Assembly (NCBI GenBank): GCA_963921195.1
Contig: OY992537.1
Coordinates: forward strand, 99,158,736-99,222,735
Source of the DNA: Pegoplata infirma
Taxonomy: Eukaryota; Arthropoda; Insecta; Diptera; Anthomyiidae
Length of the DNA: 64,000 nt
Direction: 5' to 3'
Part shown: piece by piece, positions 12,484-23,985 of the stretch
How the letters are laid out: every line of letters starts with the position of its first letter
Numbering within the stretch: the stretch's first letter is position 1
Notes under the pieces: model-generated
Told to the model about the DNA's origin: nothing
The model's database searches: none
What the model saw: only the letters and a program-made list of their open reading frames with translations
Translations under genes and position numbers: made by a program

Positions 12484-12515
12484 TAATTTGACAAAGCGTT
12501 TTTTAGTGTGTACTA

Positions 12516-13291
12516 CAGTGTTGCCACCTCATGTGTAATTACACATATCATGTGTAATTTGTTTTTTCATGTGTAGCCCATGTGTAATTGTCTGCATGTG
12601 TAATTCATGTGTAATTTCAAATTTTTACTTTTTTGAGCATTTTTTTTTATAATTTGTTTTAATAAATTCGGTTATGTTATAAGCAAAACCGTGAATTTTG
12701 GATGGATTTCATAACGAATTCGCATGTTAAAAAACTGTAAAACGGGGTTTCAGTTAAAAAAGCAAACTTTTAGCAGATTTTTCTGCAGCAATGGATATTT
12801 TAACGAAATTCTCTGTCATTCAGTTTTAAAAAATAACAGAAATTTTTTAGTAATTTTACTGATTCTGTTTGCTGAGTTTACAAAAATATTTTTGTGAATA
12901 TTTTAGCTGAATTTTTTCGCTTTAATCAGCAGGGGTTTCTGTTAAAATGAGCAGATATTCAGCTGAAATCAATATATTTTTTTGCTGTTTCTCAGATTTT
13001 CTTCTGATTTGACTTAGGTTATCCCGACAGAAATTTCGCACAAAACGATAAATTTTAGGTTTTTTGAGCAGTACAAACCAGACTTAGGGCGGATTACATG
13101 TACAGTTAGCTGTTAACTGTCGATTTAACGGAGTTTTATGTCAAAATCGACTTAATCGACAGACTTAACCGTTATATTTCGAAAATTTACAAAAAAAAAC
13201 GTTATTAAAAAAAGCATGTGTAATTCGTGATTTCATGTGTAATTTTGGCATGATCCATGTGTAATTTACGATTTTGTTGGTGGCAACACTG
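12516..13291. mobile_element. hAT-like MITE H1 with perfect 8-bp target duplication
   Basis: Ends CAGTGTTGCCACC and GGTGGCAACACTG are perfect complements. They are flanked by GTGTACTA on both sides (12508-12515 and 13292-13299), an exact 8-bp duplication as expected of hAT transposition. Subterminal CATGTGTAATT repeats occur at both ends (12530-12620, 13215-13265). The centre carries an AGCAGATTTTTCTGC-type repeat also seen at 27050-27300. No transposase. The perfect duplication suggests a fairly recent insertion into 9603-13368. Confidence 0.8.
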
Positions 13292-13379
13292 GTGTACTAT
13301 GAAAAAGTTTATAAGTTGTTAATAAGTACTATGAAAATCGTTCATTGGAAAAATATTGTTTTTGTGTGCATGCTGAATA

Positions 13380-15310
13380 TTAATTAATATCAAATAATTT
13401 CCGAAATCGGTCGAGCGGTTTTCGAGTTATCGCCAATTGAAATTTGTCAAAAAATTTAAAAAATGGCGACTTTTTTCTACGTTAAAATTTTTTTCTAAAA
13501 CAAAATCTTATTTTTTTTTTCCACTGACTATTTTATAGAACTTAAGACAGATTTCATGAAATTTAATTTGATACAAATCAGAACATTTTAACCCACGACG
13601 CCCTTCGATCAAAGTTTAGAGTTTTTGGTGAAAATTTTGGAAGTGACAGGTTAAAATGATCGAATTCGGCTCAAATTAATTTTAAATGAAATTTTGCCTC
13701 AAGCTTTATAAAAGGGTCAAACAAAAGAAATTTGGAGATTTTAATTAAAAACATTATTAGATAGAAACCGCCATTTTCTTGCAAATTTCAAATAGCAATA
13801 TCTCGAAAACCGTTCGATCGATTTTATTTTTAAATTTTTTGATATTCATATTTAGCGCATTGATTTTTTTTCCCAACTTTTGATTTTTCAAAGTGTCCGG
13901 CTAAATTTTGATTCTAAAGAATGGCCCACTTATAATCTGGACGACTTATGTGCCTTATAAGTTTTGAATGAAAAGACACATTATTATAATTCATTTATCA
14001 AATTAAAGGAAATTTTTCCACCTTTTTATTGGTACCGGTTTCAAGTTTGAAGGTTAAATATTTTTTCGTACAGACGACATTAACCAAAATAAAGATTAAG
14101 AAATTTTGCACATTTTCACGTTTTTTGAGAAATACAGCTGTTCAGAAATTGCTTAAACTTTTAAAATTCTAAAATTAACAGTGCTTAGTGTTTTGAATCC
14201 TTACGGGGCTATAGAAAGCATAAATTTGAAATCATAAACGCGTAAAAAATATCGTTTTAGCCAAAAGTTTGAAAAAAAAACATATCAAGTTGAAAAAAAA
14301 CATACCTCCCTTGAATGAATCCTGTAGGATTAAAGTTCTACGGAGCGATAAATGACTAAACCCGCAAGAGAAAATCGAAATTTGATGCCAAAACATGATT
14401 TCGCTTTTTAAACACCAATGTTTAAACGAAGTTTAAAGGTTGCCACATGAAACCTGCGTCAAATTTGATGTTAGAAATCACATGGAGTAAAAAACGAGTT
14501 TTGCCCACAATTTTAACCAATCGAAAAAAATTTGCCAAATGTAAAAAAAATAAATTGAAGGAGAGTATAAAGAAGCAAAAAATGTATAATACTGTTAAAT
14601 TTAATGTTAAGTTTGATGCAGAGGTAGCACCGAAGGATGTGCAAAATTTCTTCATCTTTTTTTCGGTTAATGACGTCTGTACTAAAGAATATTTAACCTA
14701 CAAACTTGAAACTTGTACAAAAAAAAAAGTGGAAAAATTTCCTTTAATTTGATACATAAATTATAAAAATGTGACTTTTCATTCAAAAGTTATAAGGCAC
14801 ATAAGTCGTCCAGATTATAACCGGGCCGTTCTTTATTAGACCTAAGAGTTATGTATTAGAAATGTAAGGCCAATCGGATGAAATCAACCAGGTGGCGCCC
14901 GGCAATCAAAAAAATAAAAAAATTTCGCTGAACACAAATATAAAAAAAAAAATGAAATCTGTCAAACGGTTTTCAAAATATCGCTTTTTGAAATTGTCAA
15001 AAAAATGATCTACTTTCAAGAATTTCATGAAGCTTGAGGAAAACTTTTTTTTAAATTTAATTTGAGCCAAATCAGAACATTTTAACCCATGGCGCCCTTC
15101 TATCAAAGTTTGGAGTTTTTGGTGAAAATTTTCTAAATAACCAAAACTTTGATCGAAGGAAGCCACGTGTCTCAAGGTTTATAAAAGGGACAAGGAAAAG
15201 AAGTTTTGAGAATAAAAAAAAAATTCTTCAACGTTAGAAAAACCGCCATTTTTTGTAAAATTCAAATAGCGATATCTCCAAAACCGTTCAACCGATTTAT
15301 TTTTTTTTTC
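13380..15310 (+). repeat. 'ccgttcgaccga' repeat family, copies flanking a foldback
   Basis: Blocks such as CGAGCGGTTTTCGAGTTATCG (13410), GATCAAAGTTTAGAGTTTTTGG, TAACCCACGGCGCCCTTC, ..AAGCTTTATAAAAGGGTCAAA and ATATCTCGAAAACCGTTCGA recur in the same order here and at 20215-20540, 22180-23985, 27535-27715, 45005-45235 and 46540-46995. Successive copies face each other, producing partial inverted repeats. I do not recognise the family, and no long frame is conserved among copies. Confidence 0.55.
13915..14840. mobile_element. Foldback MITE with TTATAATCTGGACGACTTA arms
   Basis: The left arm (TCTAAAGAATGGCCC..TTATAATCTGGACGACTTA, then GTGCCTTATAAG) is repeated inversely at 14785-14840. Further arm matches run inward (CGTACAGACGACATTAACC at 14070, GGTTAATGACGTCTGTAC at 14665), with a centre near 14385. 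It separates two pieces of the 'ccgttcgaccga' repeat. The 101-codon frame at 14447-14752 lies across the centre and is a by-product of the palindrome. No clear target duplication. Confidence 0.55.
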
Positions 15311-15406
15311 ATCGCATCAAAATAAAATATCGTGCGTGACTAATTTTTTTCTTTCATGAGCGTGCGTAATCGTTATTAAAAACTCATTCACGATCCCATC
15401 TCTATT

Positions 15407-16214
15407 TATACCCTACACCACACTGTGGTACAGGGTATAATGAGTTTGTGCTGATGTTTGTAACTACCCGAAATAGTGGTTCTAGACCCACTTTTAAGTA
15501 TACCGATCGACTTAGAATCACTTTTTGAGTCGATTTAGCGATGTCCGTCCGTCCGTCTGTCCGTCTGTCTGTCCATGTAAACGGTGTAAACACGATACAG
15601 GTCGCAATTCTTAATCAATTGACTTGAAATTTGACGAAGCCTATTGAAATTGGAAAAAATCGATCTATATTTAGACCTAGCCCCCATACAAAGGTCCTCT
15701 TCAGTTTTTGCTCAAATGACTCTAATAGCCGCATTTTAATAGGTATCTTTTCAAAATTTGGCAGGTAATCATGTTTTATCTACACAAATCACCATTCCCA
15801 ATTTTAAAGAAATCGGACCAGTTCTTCTTGTAGCCCCCATATAAACCACCTTCCCGATTTTCACATAAATCTCTCAAATCTCATGAAAATAGAAAATATT
15901 TAATTAAAATTCTGTTTGTGTATGTTAAACGCGTACTTTAATAACCTTATCAAATCTGATTATCATCGGACCATTTTTGGACTTAGGTCCCATGTGGAAA
16001 TTTCGCCCGATATTCAGTTGAAGCGATTTATTGTCAACAAAAAGAAGAGTATTTCACTCAAATTTGATTAGTGAGTGTTTTTTTACACTTATTAAAGATT
16101 TGAATAAATATAGATCTAATCACTCCATGTTTGAACTTGGGACCCATTTTCCGGGAAACTCTGATGTAGGGTATTATACGGTCGGTCTTGACCGACTATA
16201 ATTTTCTTACTTGT
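15407..16214 (+). mobile_element. DINE-1/Helentron-like element, full length, divergent subfamily
   Basis: It begins TATACCCTACACCA and ends in a short CGGTC..GACCG hairpin followed by CTTACTTGTT. The internal core is ..TTTAGCGATG(TCCG)n(TCTG)n at 15535-15575. At about 810 bp it is close to a complete non-autonomous unit. Like Helentron-type elements it has no terminal inverted repeats or target duplication; the ends are defined by comparison with 40147-41115. Its middle part differs from the other copies here, so it is a separate subfamily. Confidence 0.65.
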
Positions 16215-16323
16215 TTAAATATTGTTTAGGTGTTTTTATTACTCATACGCACAAGTTAAATTATTGTATAAAATTAGCGTAGTGCAATCTTTAAAATTTG
16301 ATTTCTCGAAAACAAGGCAAAAC

Positions 16324-16505
16324 CAGTGTTGGCTACCGTTACCCTTTCAATACCGTTACCGATTAAAAACCCTTTAATATTGACAACCGTTACCGTTACC
16401 GTTACCAATACCGAAATAAAAAATTTTAAATACCGTTACCGATTAAAAACCAATACCTTTATTCGGATTTTTACCGGTATTATAACGGTATTGTTTCGGT
16501 TGTTT
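16324..16505 (+). repeat. TACCGTTACCG-rich simple repeat next to a CAGTGTTGGC end
   Basis: Imperfect TACCGT/TACCGA hexamers fill this stretch, then invert to ACCGGTATTATAACGGTATT at 16470-16495. It starts with CAGTGTTGGCTACC, which resembles a hAT-type terminus, but no complementary right end was found. The 60-codon frame across it is simple-sequence read-through, not a gene. Confidence 0.4.
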
Positions 16506-16519
16506 TAATATTACTTATT

Positions 16520-18520
16520 TTAAATTTTTTGCTGATAAAATACAAAGTAAAATATTTTTAATGTACGTAAAATTAAAAAATAAATTTTTGTTCATTGGAA
16601 ATCGGATTGTTATTTGGGCAAAAACAGTGAAAAAATCTGTCCAACCAATGATCACATTCGCAATTTGCTTAAAAATTTCTGAAGAGAAAAGTGATTGCCA
16701 CGTAATGTAAGCATTTTTCAGTTGGAATATAAAAGAAGAGACAAAACTGGATCGCTCAAGTGTTGCTGGCGTTGTCATCCATGCATGGAAGCGTAGAGAG
16801 GTGGTTCTCAGGAGTTAAATACACAGTGAGCCCAAGTCGTACAGTCTGAAGAAAAACTCTATCGAAAAATCTGTAAAACAACTTTCAGTTTGAATTAGAA
16901 AAATTTTACCAGATTTTTCTGCTAAAATTACTTCTTTAACTTATTATACACCTTTTTTGGCCGAAGCCGAATATTCGGCCAAATTTTCACTATTCGGCCA
17001 AAACCAAAGCCGAAGCCGAATATTCAAAAAAAAATTATTTATTTAGTAAAAACAAGAAAAAAAATAAAATTCGACTTGGCGGAATACGCAAATGTATAAA
17101 AATGTTGTTCAGAACGATTTATTTTGAGCAAAATACTTTTTTAGGCATTTTTGTAAAAAAAAAAAATTTGAGCAAATTTTAGCAGATTATTTTGTAATTT
17201 TACAAACATAATTTGTTGACATTTTTTAATTTTTGTCAATTTTAAACAACTAAAACTAAAAATTATCCAAATGAGAACAATCGGATGAATAATTAATTTT
17301 ACAGAAATTATCCTATTTGTAAGAAAATTTTCTTTAAAAAAATTTAAAAGTTTATTGAAAAACTTCTCTTCTTTTATAACAGTTTTTAACAAAAAAAAGT
17401 ATTTTTTACTTAAATAAAATACAATGTGGATCTTCAGGCTGTTTATCTTAAATCAGAAGATTTTTCAACAGAAATCAGCAGATTTACCTGCGGTCTTGAC
17501 AGATTTTTCTGCAGACTACCTTGTTTATCCAGACAAAAATTTAGCAAACCGCGTCAGTTAAAATCAGCAGATTTCTCAAATGTCTCAAAATGCAGATATT
17601 TCTGCTAATTGGACACAGACATCTTATAAACACGTAAAAAATCAGTAATTTATTTGTTGAATTACAATATAGCGTGAATATTTTAAATTCTGAGTTCATT
17701 AATAGTATTAAATACTTCTATATAATTACACTCAAAATATTTTGTAGGCAAAAACAAATGAAAAACACACTTAAAACTAGTGAATAAACAATTGAAAACC
17801 ATCCCAGTAATTATTCATTAGTTTTAACAAACATCAACATTTATTTTTTACTGTTGACAAAATTTTCTAAAATAAATAACACTAAACATTAAAAAAATTT
17901 TCCAATTTTTATTTATTTAATCGATAGAGCATACAAAAATCTAAAAAAACTTTTATTTTAAAGACTTTTCTGTGTTTCATTAAATTTACATATGTAAATA
18001 TTGAAATAAAGATACTCAGGCAAAAAATGCTGATATTTTCAATATTTGACCATGCCTACAAAGCCCACTTTTTGAAAAACTCATATTTTATTTGTGTTAT
18101 TTAATAATGCCCTAAGGGCGAATACTCTGAAAATGATTCTATATTAACACGATATAACTTTTATTTGCTGAACATTTGGTGTGGAATGCCTCATATATTA
18201 AAAAAAAAACAAAAATGCAAAACTTTGGTCGGTGGGCTCCGCTCTTTTATTTACACCGATTGGCCCCAAATAAGTAACAAATAACTTTTAGGTCAAGTGG
18301 AATCAAAATTGGTGCTGCCAGTTGTGAAAATCAAAAGTTGAAGAGCTTAATTTTTAAATTCTAATTTTTTGAATATTTTAATTTTAAAGTATTTGATTAT
18401 AAAACACTGTGCTCCTAAAAACTTTTGAACTCCCACCTAAACCGCTCTTTCGCTTCCACCCACTATCTTTTCCTTGTACAGGTTTTTGAGTAGTTGTACT
18501 CATAATTTTGTATTTTATGT
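16520..18520. other. Gene-free region with short palindromic repeat pieces
   Basis: No supported gene. It contains a GGCCGAAGCCGAATATTCGGCC palindrome cluster (16957-17026), a weak DINE-1 3' end in minus orientation (17048-17090) and an AGCAGATTTTTCTGC-type module (17430-17605). It also holds an orphan TACACTCAAAATATTTTG end (17709) and TGGAATGCCTCATATAT (18181), which resembles the end of the GGGGCATTCC family. Confidence 0.4.
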
Positions 18521-18773
18521 GTGAGTCAGTGTTGCCACCAGTGAACCAAAAAACTATCCAGGAGTTTGTCCGAAATTATCCAAAATCCCAAAAATTATCC
18601 AAAAAAAAAATATCAAAAACTATTTGTTTTAACGAAACAAAAGTGTATTATTTTAATTTAAATTAAAGTATACATGAAATTATTTTTTAAATAAAAATCA
18701 TACATTTTGTACTGTTCAGAATAAAAAAATATTTTATAACAGTATACTACTATATCATTTTTCAGTTTTTTTA

Positions 18774-19557
18774 CACTCAAAATAATAACTCTGTTAAATT
18801 ACAGAAAAACTCTGCTAATTTAACAGAGAACACCATACTTTTCCAGCTAACAACATTTCTTGGTAATTTTACTAAAAAACTCTGCAAAATGATTTTAACA
18901 GAAAAAAGTCTTAATTTACGGAGTTTATAGTATAATATTGGTTAAATATGAAAGCTTTTTTACAGAGAAAACTCTGTAATTTTACTGTAAAATGATTTGG
19001 ACACAAAAAAACTGTTAATTTACAGAGTTTCTAGTAAAATATTGGTTAAATAAACCACCATTTAGCAAAGAAACTATGTAAATTTACATATATTTGTATA
19101 ATACATTTGACGCAAAAAAAAAAAAAAATTACAAAAAAAACTGTGTAAATTTACAAAGTTTAGTTAAATGCATGTTATTTTGTAAAATTTTTATAAGATT
19201 CCTGAAAAAAAAATTGATAGCTTTTTTTGCTACTTTTTCAACTTCTTCTCAAAAAAAATTTTGATGTTTGGTAACAAAAACAAAAACTACTCAAAACTGA
19301 AAACTTTTTTGTTTATAAAAAAATACGAAGTATTTTGCTTAAATCTGTATTTTAGCAGAAAACTCTGTTAATTATCTGTAAAATTAAGATTACAAAGTAA
19401 AAAGTAATATAACAGAGGAAACTTTGTTTTTTTGTCACAACAAAATACAAAGTTTTTTCTTTAAATCTGTATTTTGACAGAAAACTCTGTCAAATATCTG
19501 TTGAATTGAGATTATAGTCATTTTACAGAGTATTTTACAGAGTTATTATTTTGAGTG
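18774..19557. mobile_element. TA-flanked MITE with CACTCAAAATAATAACTCTG ends
   Basis: CACTCAAAATAATAACTCTG and its exact complement bound a 784-bp segment between TA dinucleotides (18772-18773, 19558-19559). The interior repeats AACTCTGTAAATTTAC-type motifs. The outer CACTC is shared with the E family, but the rest of the end is different, so this is a separate TA-specific family. It interrupts hAT element H2 and is therefore younger. Confidence 0.7.
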
Positions 19558-19599
19558 TAATATATTTTTGTGGGCTCAAAATTTGTACCCCCATTTCTT

Positions 19600-19830
19600 T
19601 CAATGCCTTCTTTTGTAAAAAAGAATTAAAGCAACAGTATTTGAAGATAATTTATTTCGCAATTCTGTTTTTGGTGTCTTTAAATTACTTAAAACTCTTT
19701 CTACTGATGAATTAGAAAATGGAAGAATCATAAGAAATTTAAAAACAACTTCTAAATTTAGAAAAAGATTTTCACCAGCACAATTTGTAGTTTTAAAAAC
19801 TTTTGCCCAATAAATTTGGCCAAATTAAAT
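19600..19830 (-). pseudogene. hAT transposase C-terminal (dimerisation) region, fragment
   Basis: Read on the minus strand from about 19830 to a TGA at 19600-19602, one open frame gives ..AKVFKTTNCAGENLF.. then FLMILPFSNSSVERVLSNL, a KTELRNKLSS block and a final YKRRH. The pattern LPxSNSSxERxxSxLKxxKTxLRNxL is the conserved C-terminal motif of hAT transposases, which would bind element ends as a dimer. No upstream catalytic domain or start codon remains, because the element is short and cut by 18774-19557. About 75 codons survive without a stop. It is too short and lacks an ATG, so is easily missed by ORF finders. Confidence 0.7.
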
Positions 19831-19997
19831 TAAAATATAAAAAAAAAAAATATTTTGTCCATGTAAAACATTAAATTGTAAATGATAAAATTATCCATAA
19901 ATTATCCAAAAATGTAATTATCCAAAGAGTATCCAAAAAATTTTAAATTATCCATTTTTTGGATAATTATCCAAGAAGTGGCAACACTGGTGTGAGT

Positions 19998-20214
19998 TAA
20001 TAATATTCCATGTTGCATGATGGTAAACCATTGTCAAAAGTTTTCCAAACTACACTAAAATGTATGTAGTGTTTCTATGTTTTTATCAAAAACAAAAAAA
20101 CTAGCAACAGTTTTGCATAACAACAAGAAAACATCTACGAAACAACTAACCAACCAACCAGTCAACCAACATAAAGATGCAAGGAACACATACAACACAC
20201 ATAACACTAGAGTG
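19998..20214. other. Low-repeat stretch, likely host background
   Basis: This stretch has balanced composition (AACCAACCAACCAGTCAACC, ACATACAACACACATAAC) and no copy elsewhere in the window. No gene signature is visible. It may be original intergenic or intronic host sequence between insertions. Confidence 0.3.
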
Positions 20215-20540
20215 GCAATTTTTTTTTAAACTTTTGATTTTTTTAAGTATCCGGGGAAATTTTGGTTCTACTAGACCTAAAAATTAAGTGGTACGAATTT
20301 GAGGCGAATTGAATTAAACTAAATCCTACCGCCCGGCGATAAAAATTTAAATTTTTTGAAAATTAAAAAAAAAAAAAATCTTGCGATACATCATGTTTTT
20401 TAACTTTGATGTGATGAACCTAAATTTTAAAAAATCAGTTGAACGGTTTTCGAGATATCGCTATTTGAAATATGAAAGAAAATTTGAGATTTTTTTTAAA
20501 AAAATTTCTTGAACGTTGGAAACATCCGTAGAGATGGGCA
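20215..20540 (+). repeat. 'ccgttcgaccga' repeat family copy
   Basis: Shares AAGTATCCGGGGAAATTTTGG, CCTACCGCCCGGCGAT and TTTTCGAGATATCGCTATTTG with the copies listed at 13380-15310. The tail (20531-20650) is GGTAAATACCC/GGGTAAATTGGG simple repeat. Confidence 0.45.
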
Positions 20541-20689
20541 AAGGGTAAATACCCAAATGGTAAATACCCGGTAAAATAGGTAAATTGGGTAGAAATGGGT
20601 AAAGACCCGGATATTTTGCATAAAGGTGGGTATAAATTATGTTGTAGAAAATTTGTTGAACAAAAACATTTTGCAGCAAAATTGAATTT

Positions 20690-21130
20690 TATACTAAAAA
20701 TAGTACTTTCTTAAAAAAAAAAATAGTGCTCTTTTAGAAAAAAATGGTAATTAGAGAGAAAGTGTTTTTTTTAGAAAAAGTAGCGTTTTTTATAAAATAG
20801 TACTATTTTAGAAACGTACTATCTCACCTCCTTTAAGACAAAAACGTATTTTTTCTGAAAAAAAGTACTAATTTAGAAAAATGGTACTTATTTTTCTTAA
20901 AAAGTATTATTTAAAAAAATATAGTACTTTTTTTAAAAAAATAAATTAATTTTTAGAAAAAATTTACTTTTTAGACAAATAAGTACTTTTCAAAAATATA
21001 AATTGTTTACTACTTTTTTAGAAAAAAAAGTACTTTGTTCTAAAAAAAGGATATTTTTTTTAAGTACTTTTTCTAAAAAAAATACTTTTTTTCTAAAAAA
21101 AGCTACTTTTTTTTAAGTACTTTTCAAAAA
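20690..21130. repeat. Degenerate TTTTCTAAAAAAAGTAC array
   Basis: Irregular repeats of AGTAC flanked by T-runs and CTAAAAAA. Similar arrays lie at 21885-22130 and 22570-22810. The units are themselves near-palindromic (AAAAAGTACTTTTT). Confidence 0.5.
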
Positions 21131-21335
21131 TTCTGATTAATTTTTATTAAAAAATAAAAATTGTTTTATTTATTTTTTAATAAAAATTAATCAGAATTTG
21201 AACATAATGGTTGGTACGCCATGTGATGAATAACCCTAATATGGAGTATTTGTTACAACAAAAACACAAAAAACATATTGTTGTAGTCCAATGGACTATC
21301 GTATGTAAAATTGTTTTAAATATTTTTGTTGGAGG

Positions 21336-21534
21336 GTATTTATACACAGCCTTTTTTTGCTTGCAATAAAGTCTTGCAACTTTTTTTTGTAGGCAAACGG
21401 GGGTGAGAAGCATAGAAGAAGGAAAACAGAATTCGTGATTTTTTTTCTACCCCGTTTTCTTTTCACCCCCGTTTGCCTACAAAAAAAAGTTGCGAGACTT
21501 TATTGCAAGCAAAAAAAGGCTGTGTATAAATACC
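21336..21534. repeat. Strong hairpin: about 73-bp arms, about 50-bp loop
   Basis: GGTATTTATACACAGCC...TAGGCAAACGGGGGTGAG (21336-21408) is repeated inversely at about 21460-21534 with only one or two mismatches. The loop includes GAAGGAAAACAGAATTCGTG. The outer bases GGTATTT/AAATACC could be short element termini, but no target duplication is clear. The high arm identity suggests recent origin or conversion. Confidence 0.6.
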
Positions 21535-21539
21535 GTCTT

Positions 21540-21880
21540 GGTTATTGATAATCGTTGCCTTATTAGCATGGTACAATTTCTTCGTCTTCCTAATTCTCAT
21601 TGCGAATAGAGGCGAATATGTATTAATTTGCTAATTTGTGCACCAAACGATTTGTCATTAGACTCGTTTGCTACTTTGTAGTAAATCGTTTCTATTTTTG
21701 CTAAATAATCTTGACAATGGAATCTTGACAAATTCCGAAACACGTGTCGATTAAGTCTTGCAAAAATGACCAACATAAATAAATTTAAAACAAAAAATAA
21801 TTTTCTTGAAAATTATGCTATGAGAATATCATGGTTTTAATTAGTAAAGAAAATAATGACCTCGAGCCAGAATAAACATC
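21540..21880 (-). repeat. 'CACGTGT' dispersed repeat family, copy 1
   Basis: Contains GACAAATTCCGAAACACGTGTCGATTAAG, then CTTGCAAAAATGACCAACATAAATAAATTTAAAAC and GACCTCGAGCCAGAATAAAC. The same order occurs at 47240-47530, 51420-51720, 52950-53290 and 63020-63270. About 250-300 bp is shared, with an AATCTTGACAATGGAATC end. Family unknown; a SINE-like or short non-autonomous element is possible. Strand is assigned relative to the other copies. Confidence 0.5.
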
Positions 21881-21884
21881 CTCA

Positions 21885-22810
21885 AAATATAGTACTTTTC
21901 AAAAATGTAAATTGTTTACTACTTTTTTAGAAAAAAGTACTTTGTTCTAAAAAAAAGGATATTTTTTTTTAAGTACTTTTTCTAAAAAAAATACTTTTTT
22001 TCTAAAAAAAGGTACTTTTTTTTAGAAAAAATACCTTTTTTTTTAGACTTTTTCTATAAAAAGTACATTTTTTCTAAAAAAGGTGATTTTTCTAAAAAAT
22101 AAGTACTTTTTTTCTAAAAAAATCTCAAAATGTCTTTCATTTAACCCTTTTGTAAGCCAAATGCTATCGTATTAACCCTCTTGTATCAAAATTTTGGATT
22201 TTTGGAAAATGTTTACCAAAATTTGATATTTCGGAAAAATAAGAAAAATAAAAATTGTTTGCGAATCATAATTTTTACTAATTTTGGCATGCTGAATACG
22301 AATATTAAAAAAAAATATGAAGTTGGTCGAGCGGTTTGGAAATTTGTCAAAAAATTTCAATAATGGCGGTCTTTTCCAACGTCCAAGAATTTTTTTTACA
22401 AAAAAATCAAAAATATTTCGGAAAGCTTGAGAAAACTTACTTTTTATCTAAATTAAAGTTAAATCATACCATTTTAAACCACGGCGCCACAGGTTAAAAT
22501 TATAGGATTTTGATTGAATTCATTAAAAATAAAACTTTTTTTTTGACTTTTTTTTTATAAAACTAAAATTATAAAAAAAAGTCAAAAATATTTTTTTTTC
22601 TTAAAAAAAGGTGATTTTTATAAAAAATAAATACTTTTTTTCTAAAAAAGGTATTTTTTCAGAAAAAAGTACTTTAATACTACTTTTTTAGAAAAAAGTA
22701 GTAAAAAAGTATTTTTTTTTTTTTTTGAAAATGTGCTTTTTTTAGAAAAGAGTACTTTTTTTTCCAAAAAGTACTTTTTGTTAAAAAAGTACTTTTATAA
22801 AAAATTACTA
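21885..22810. repeat. Degenerate CTAAAAAAGTAC arrays interleaved with repeat copies
   Basis: Arrays like 20690-21130 occupy 21885-22130 and 22570-22810; between them is a 'ccgttcgaccga' repeat copy (22180-22500). No gene is supported; the two opposite 60-62-codon frames at 22172-22363 are shadows of AT-rich repeat. Confidence 0.45.
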
Positions 22811-22834
22811 TATTTTCTGTCGCAAGATAATTTT

Positions 22835-23985
22835 TTTATTTTTCAAAAATCCCAAATTTTTTAAAACATTTTCCAAAAATCCACAATTTTTGAAATGATT
22901 GGCTTTGGCTCAAATTAGGTTTAAATTACAGATCGTCTGAAGCTTTATAAATCGGTCAAAGGAAAAACATTTAATTTTTTTTTAATGCTCTGAGTAGGCT
23001 TTAAAATAATTAGTTGAAAAAAATTTTGAGCTTTGTTTAAACCAATTTTTTGAACGTAGGAAAAACCTGCCATTTTTATAATTTTTTTTAAAAATTTCAA
23101 ATGTTGATATCTCGAAAACCACTCGACCGATTTCAGAAATTTTTTGATATTTATATTCAGCATGCCAAAATTAATAAAAGTAATGTCAGTTTTCATTTTT
23201 TAAAAATCTAAAATATATGAAGGTGAAAATTTTTAAAGGCCGCCACGGGTTAAAATAATGGAATTTGGCTTCAATTATGTTTAAATGATGTACTGTCTCA
23301 AGCTTTATTAAAGCATCTGGGTAAAGAAATTTTGATATTTTTATAAAAATTTCTTGAACGTAGGAAAAAGCCACCATTTTTTGCAAATTGCAAATAGCGA
23401 TACTTATCTCGAAAATTTTTCGACCGATTTAATTTTTTTGATATTTTTAATTTTTAGAAAAAAAACTCTCAAAAAGTTCAAAAAATTTCAAACTTTGATC
23501 GCCGGGTCAAGAAATAAAATAAAAAAAAAAAACGGAAAAAAATTATTTTTGACTTTTTCAAAAAACTAAAAAAAATTTCATTTTAAATGAATTCAATCAA
23601 AATTCGATCATTTTATCTGTGGCGCCGTGGTTTAAAATGGTATGATTTCACTCAAATTAAGATAAAATGTATGTTTTCTCAAGCTTTACGAAATAGTCCA
23701 AAGAAAAAACTCGAAAACTGTTCGACCGATTTTAAAACTACTCCTTTTGAACCATTGGATTTAATTTCCGGATTAAGCAAAATGTTTTACCTGGGAAATA
23801 AATTCAAGCTCTATAAAAGGGTCAAAGAAAAGACATATTGAGATTTAAAAAAAAAAAAACTCATTGAACGTAGGAAAAACCGGCATTTTTTTACAAATTT
23901 CGAATAGCAATATCTCGAAAATTGTACGACCGATTTTTTTGATATTCGTGTTCAGCGCTTCAAAATTAATAAATACGATGAGTCG
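22835..23985 (+). repeat. Cluster of three 'ccgttcgaccga' repeat copies
   Basis: Successive copies at about 22835-23200, 23205-23470 and 23585-23985 each include an AAGCTTTATAAA..GGTCAAAG block, GAACGTAGGAAAAACC(G/T)(C/G)CATTTTT and TATCTCGAAAA..CGACCGATTT. The spacing of a few hundred bases suggests a tandem arrangement. Short frames in them are not conserved. Confidence 0.5.

Larger units (their letters stand above)
9603..13368. mobile_element. TIR element with CACACAAAAA..CCAATGAACG ends
   Basis: The left end (CACACAAAA.. CCAATGAACGATTTTCATAG, 9603-9640) is the complement of the right end (CTATGAAAATCGTTCATTGG..TTTTTGTGTG, 13327-13368). The flanks rebuild a piece of the common 'ccgttcgaccga' repeat (TTAATTTTG + CATGCTGAATAT, compare 22270-22300), so it inserted into that repeat. 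The target duplication cannot be resolved. The interior holds a pogo-like element and a hAT element. No transposase seen. Confidence 0.5.
18537..19989 (-). mobile_element. hAT-like element H2 with 8-bp duplication and transposase remnant
   Basis: Ends CAGTGTTGCCACCAGTGAAC and AAGTGGCAACACTG are flanked by GTGTGAGT on both sides (18529-18536, 19990-19997), a perfect 8-bp duplication. Subterminal ATTATCCAAAA repeats lie at both ends. It encodes the C-terminal part of a hAT transposase on the minus strand (19600-19830) and is interrupted by a TA-flanked MITE (18774-19557). H3 (45301-46048) is a shorter relative in opposite orientation. Confidence 0.8.

Noticed and set aside
14447..14752. 101-codon frame rich in Lys
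   Set aside because: Lies across the centre of a foldback with a 77-codon shadow on the other strand; composition follows AT bias.
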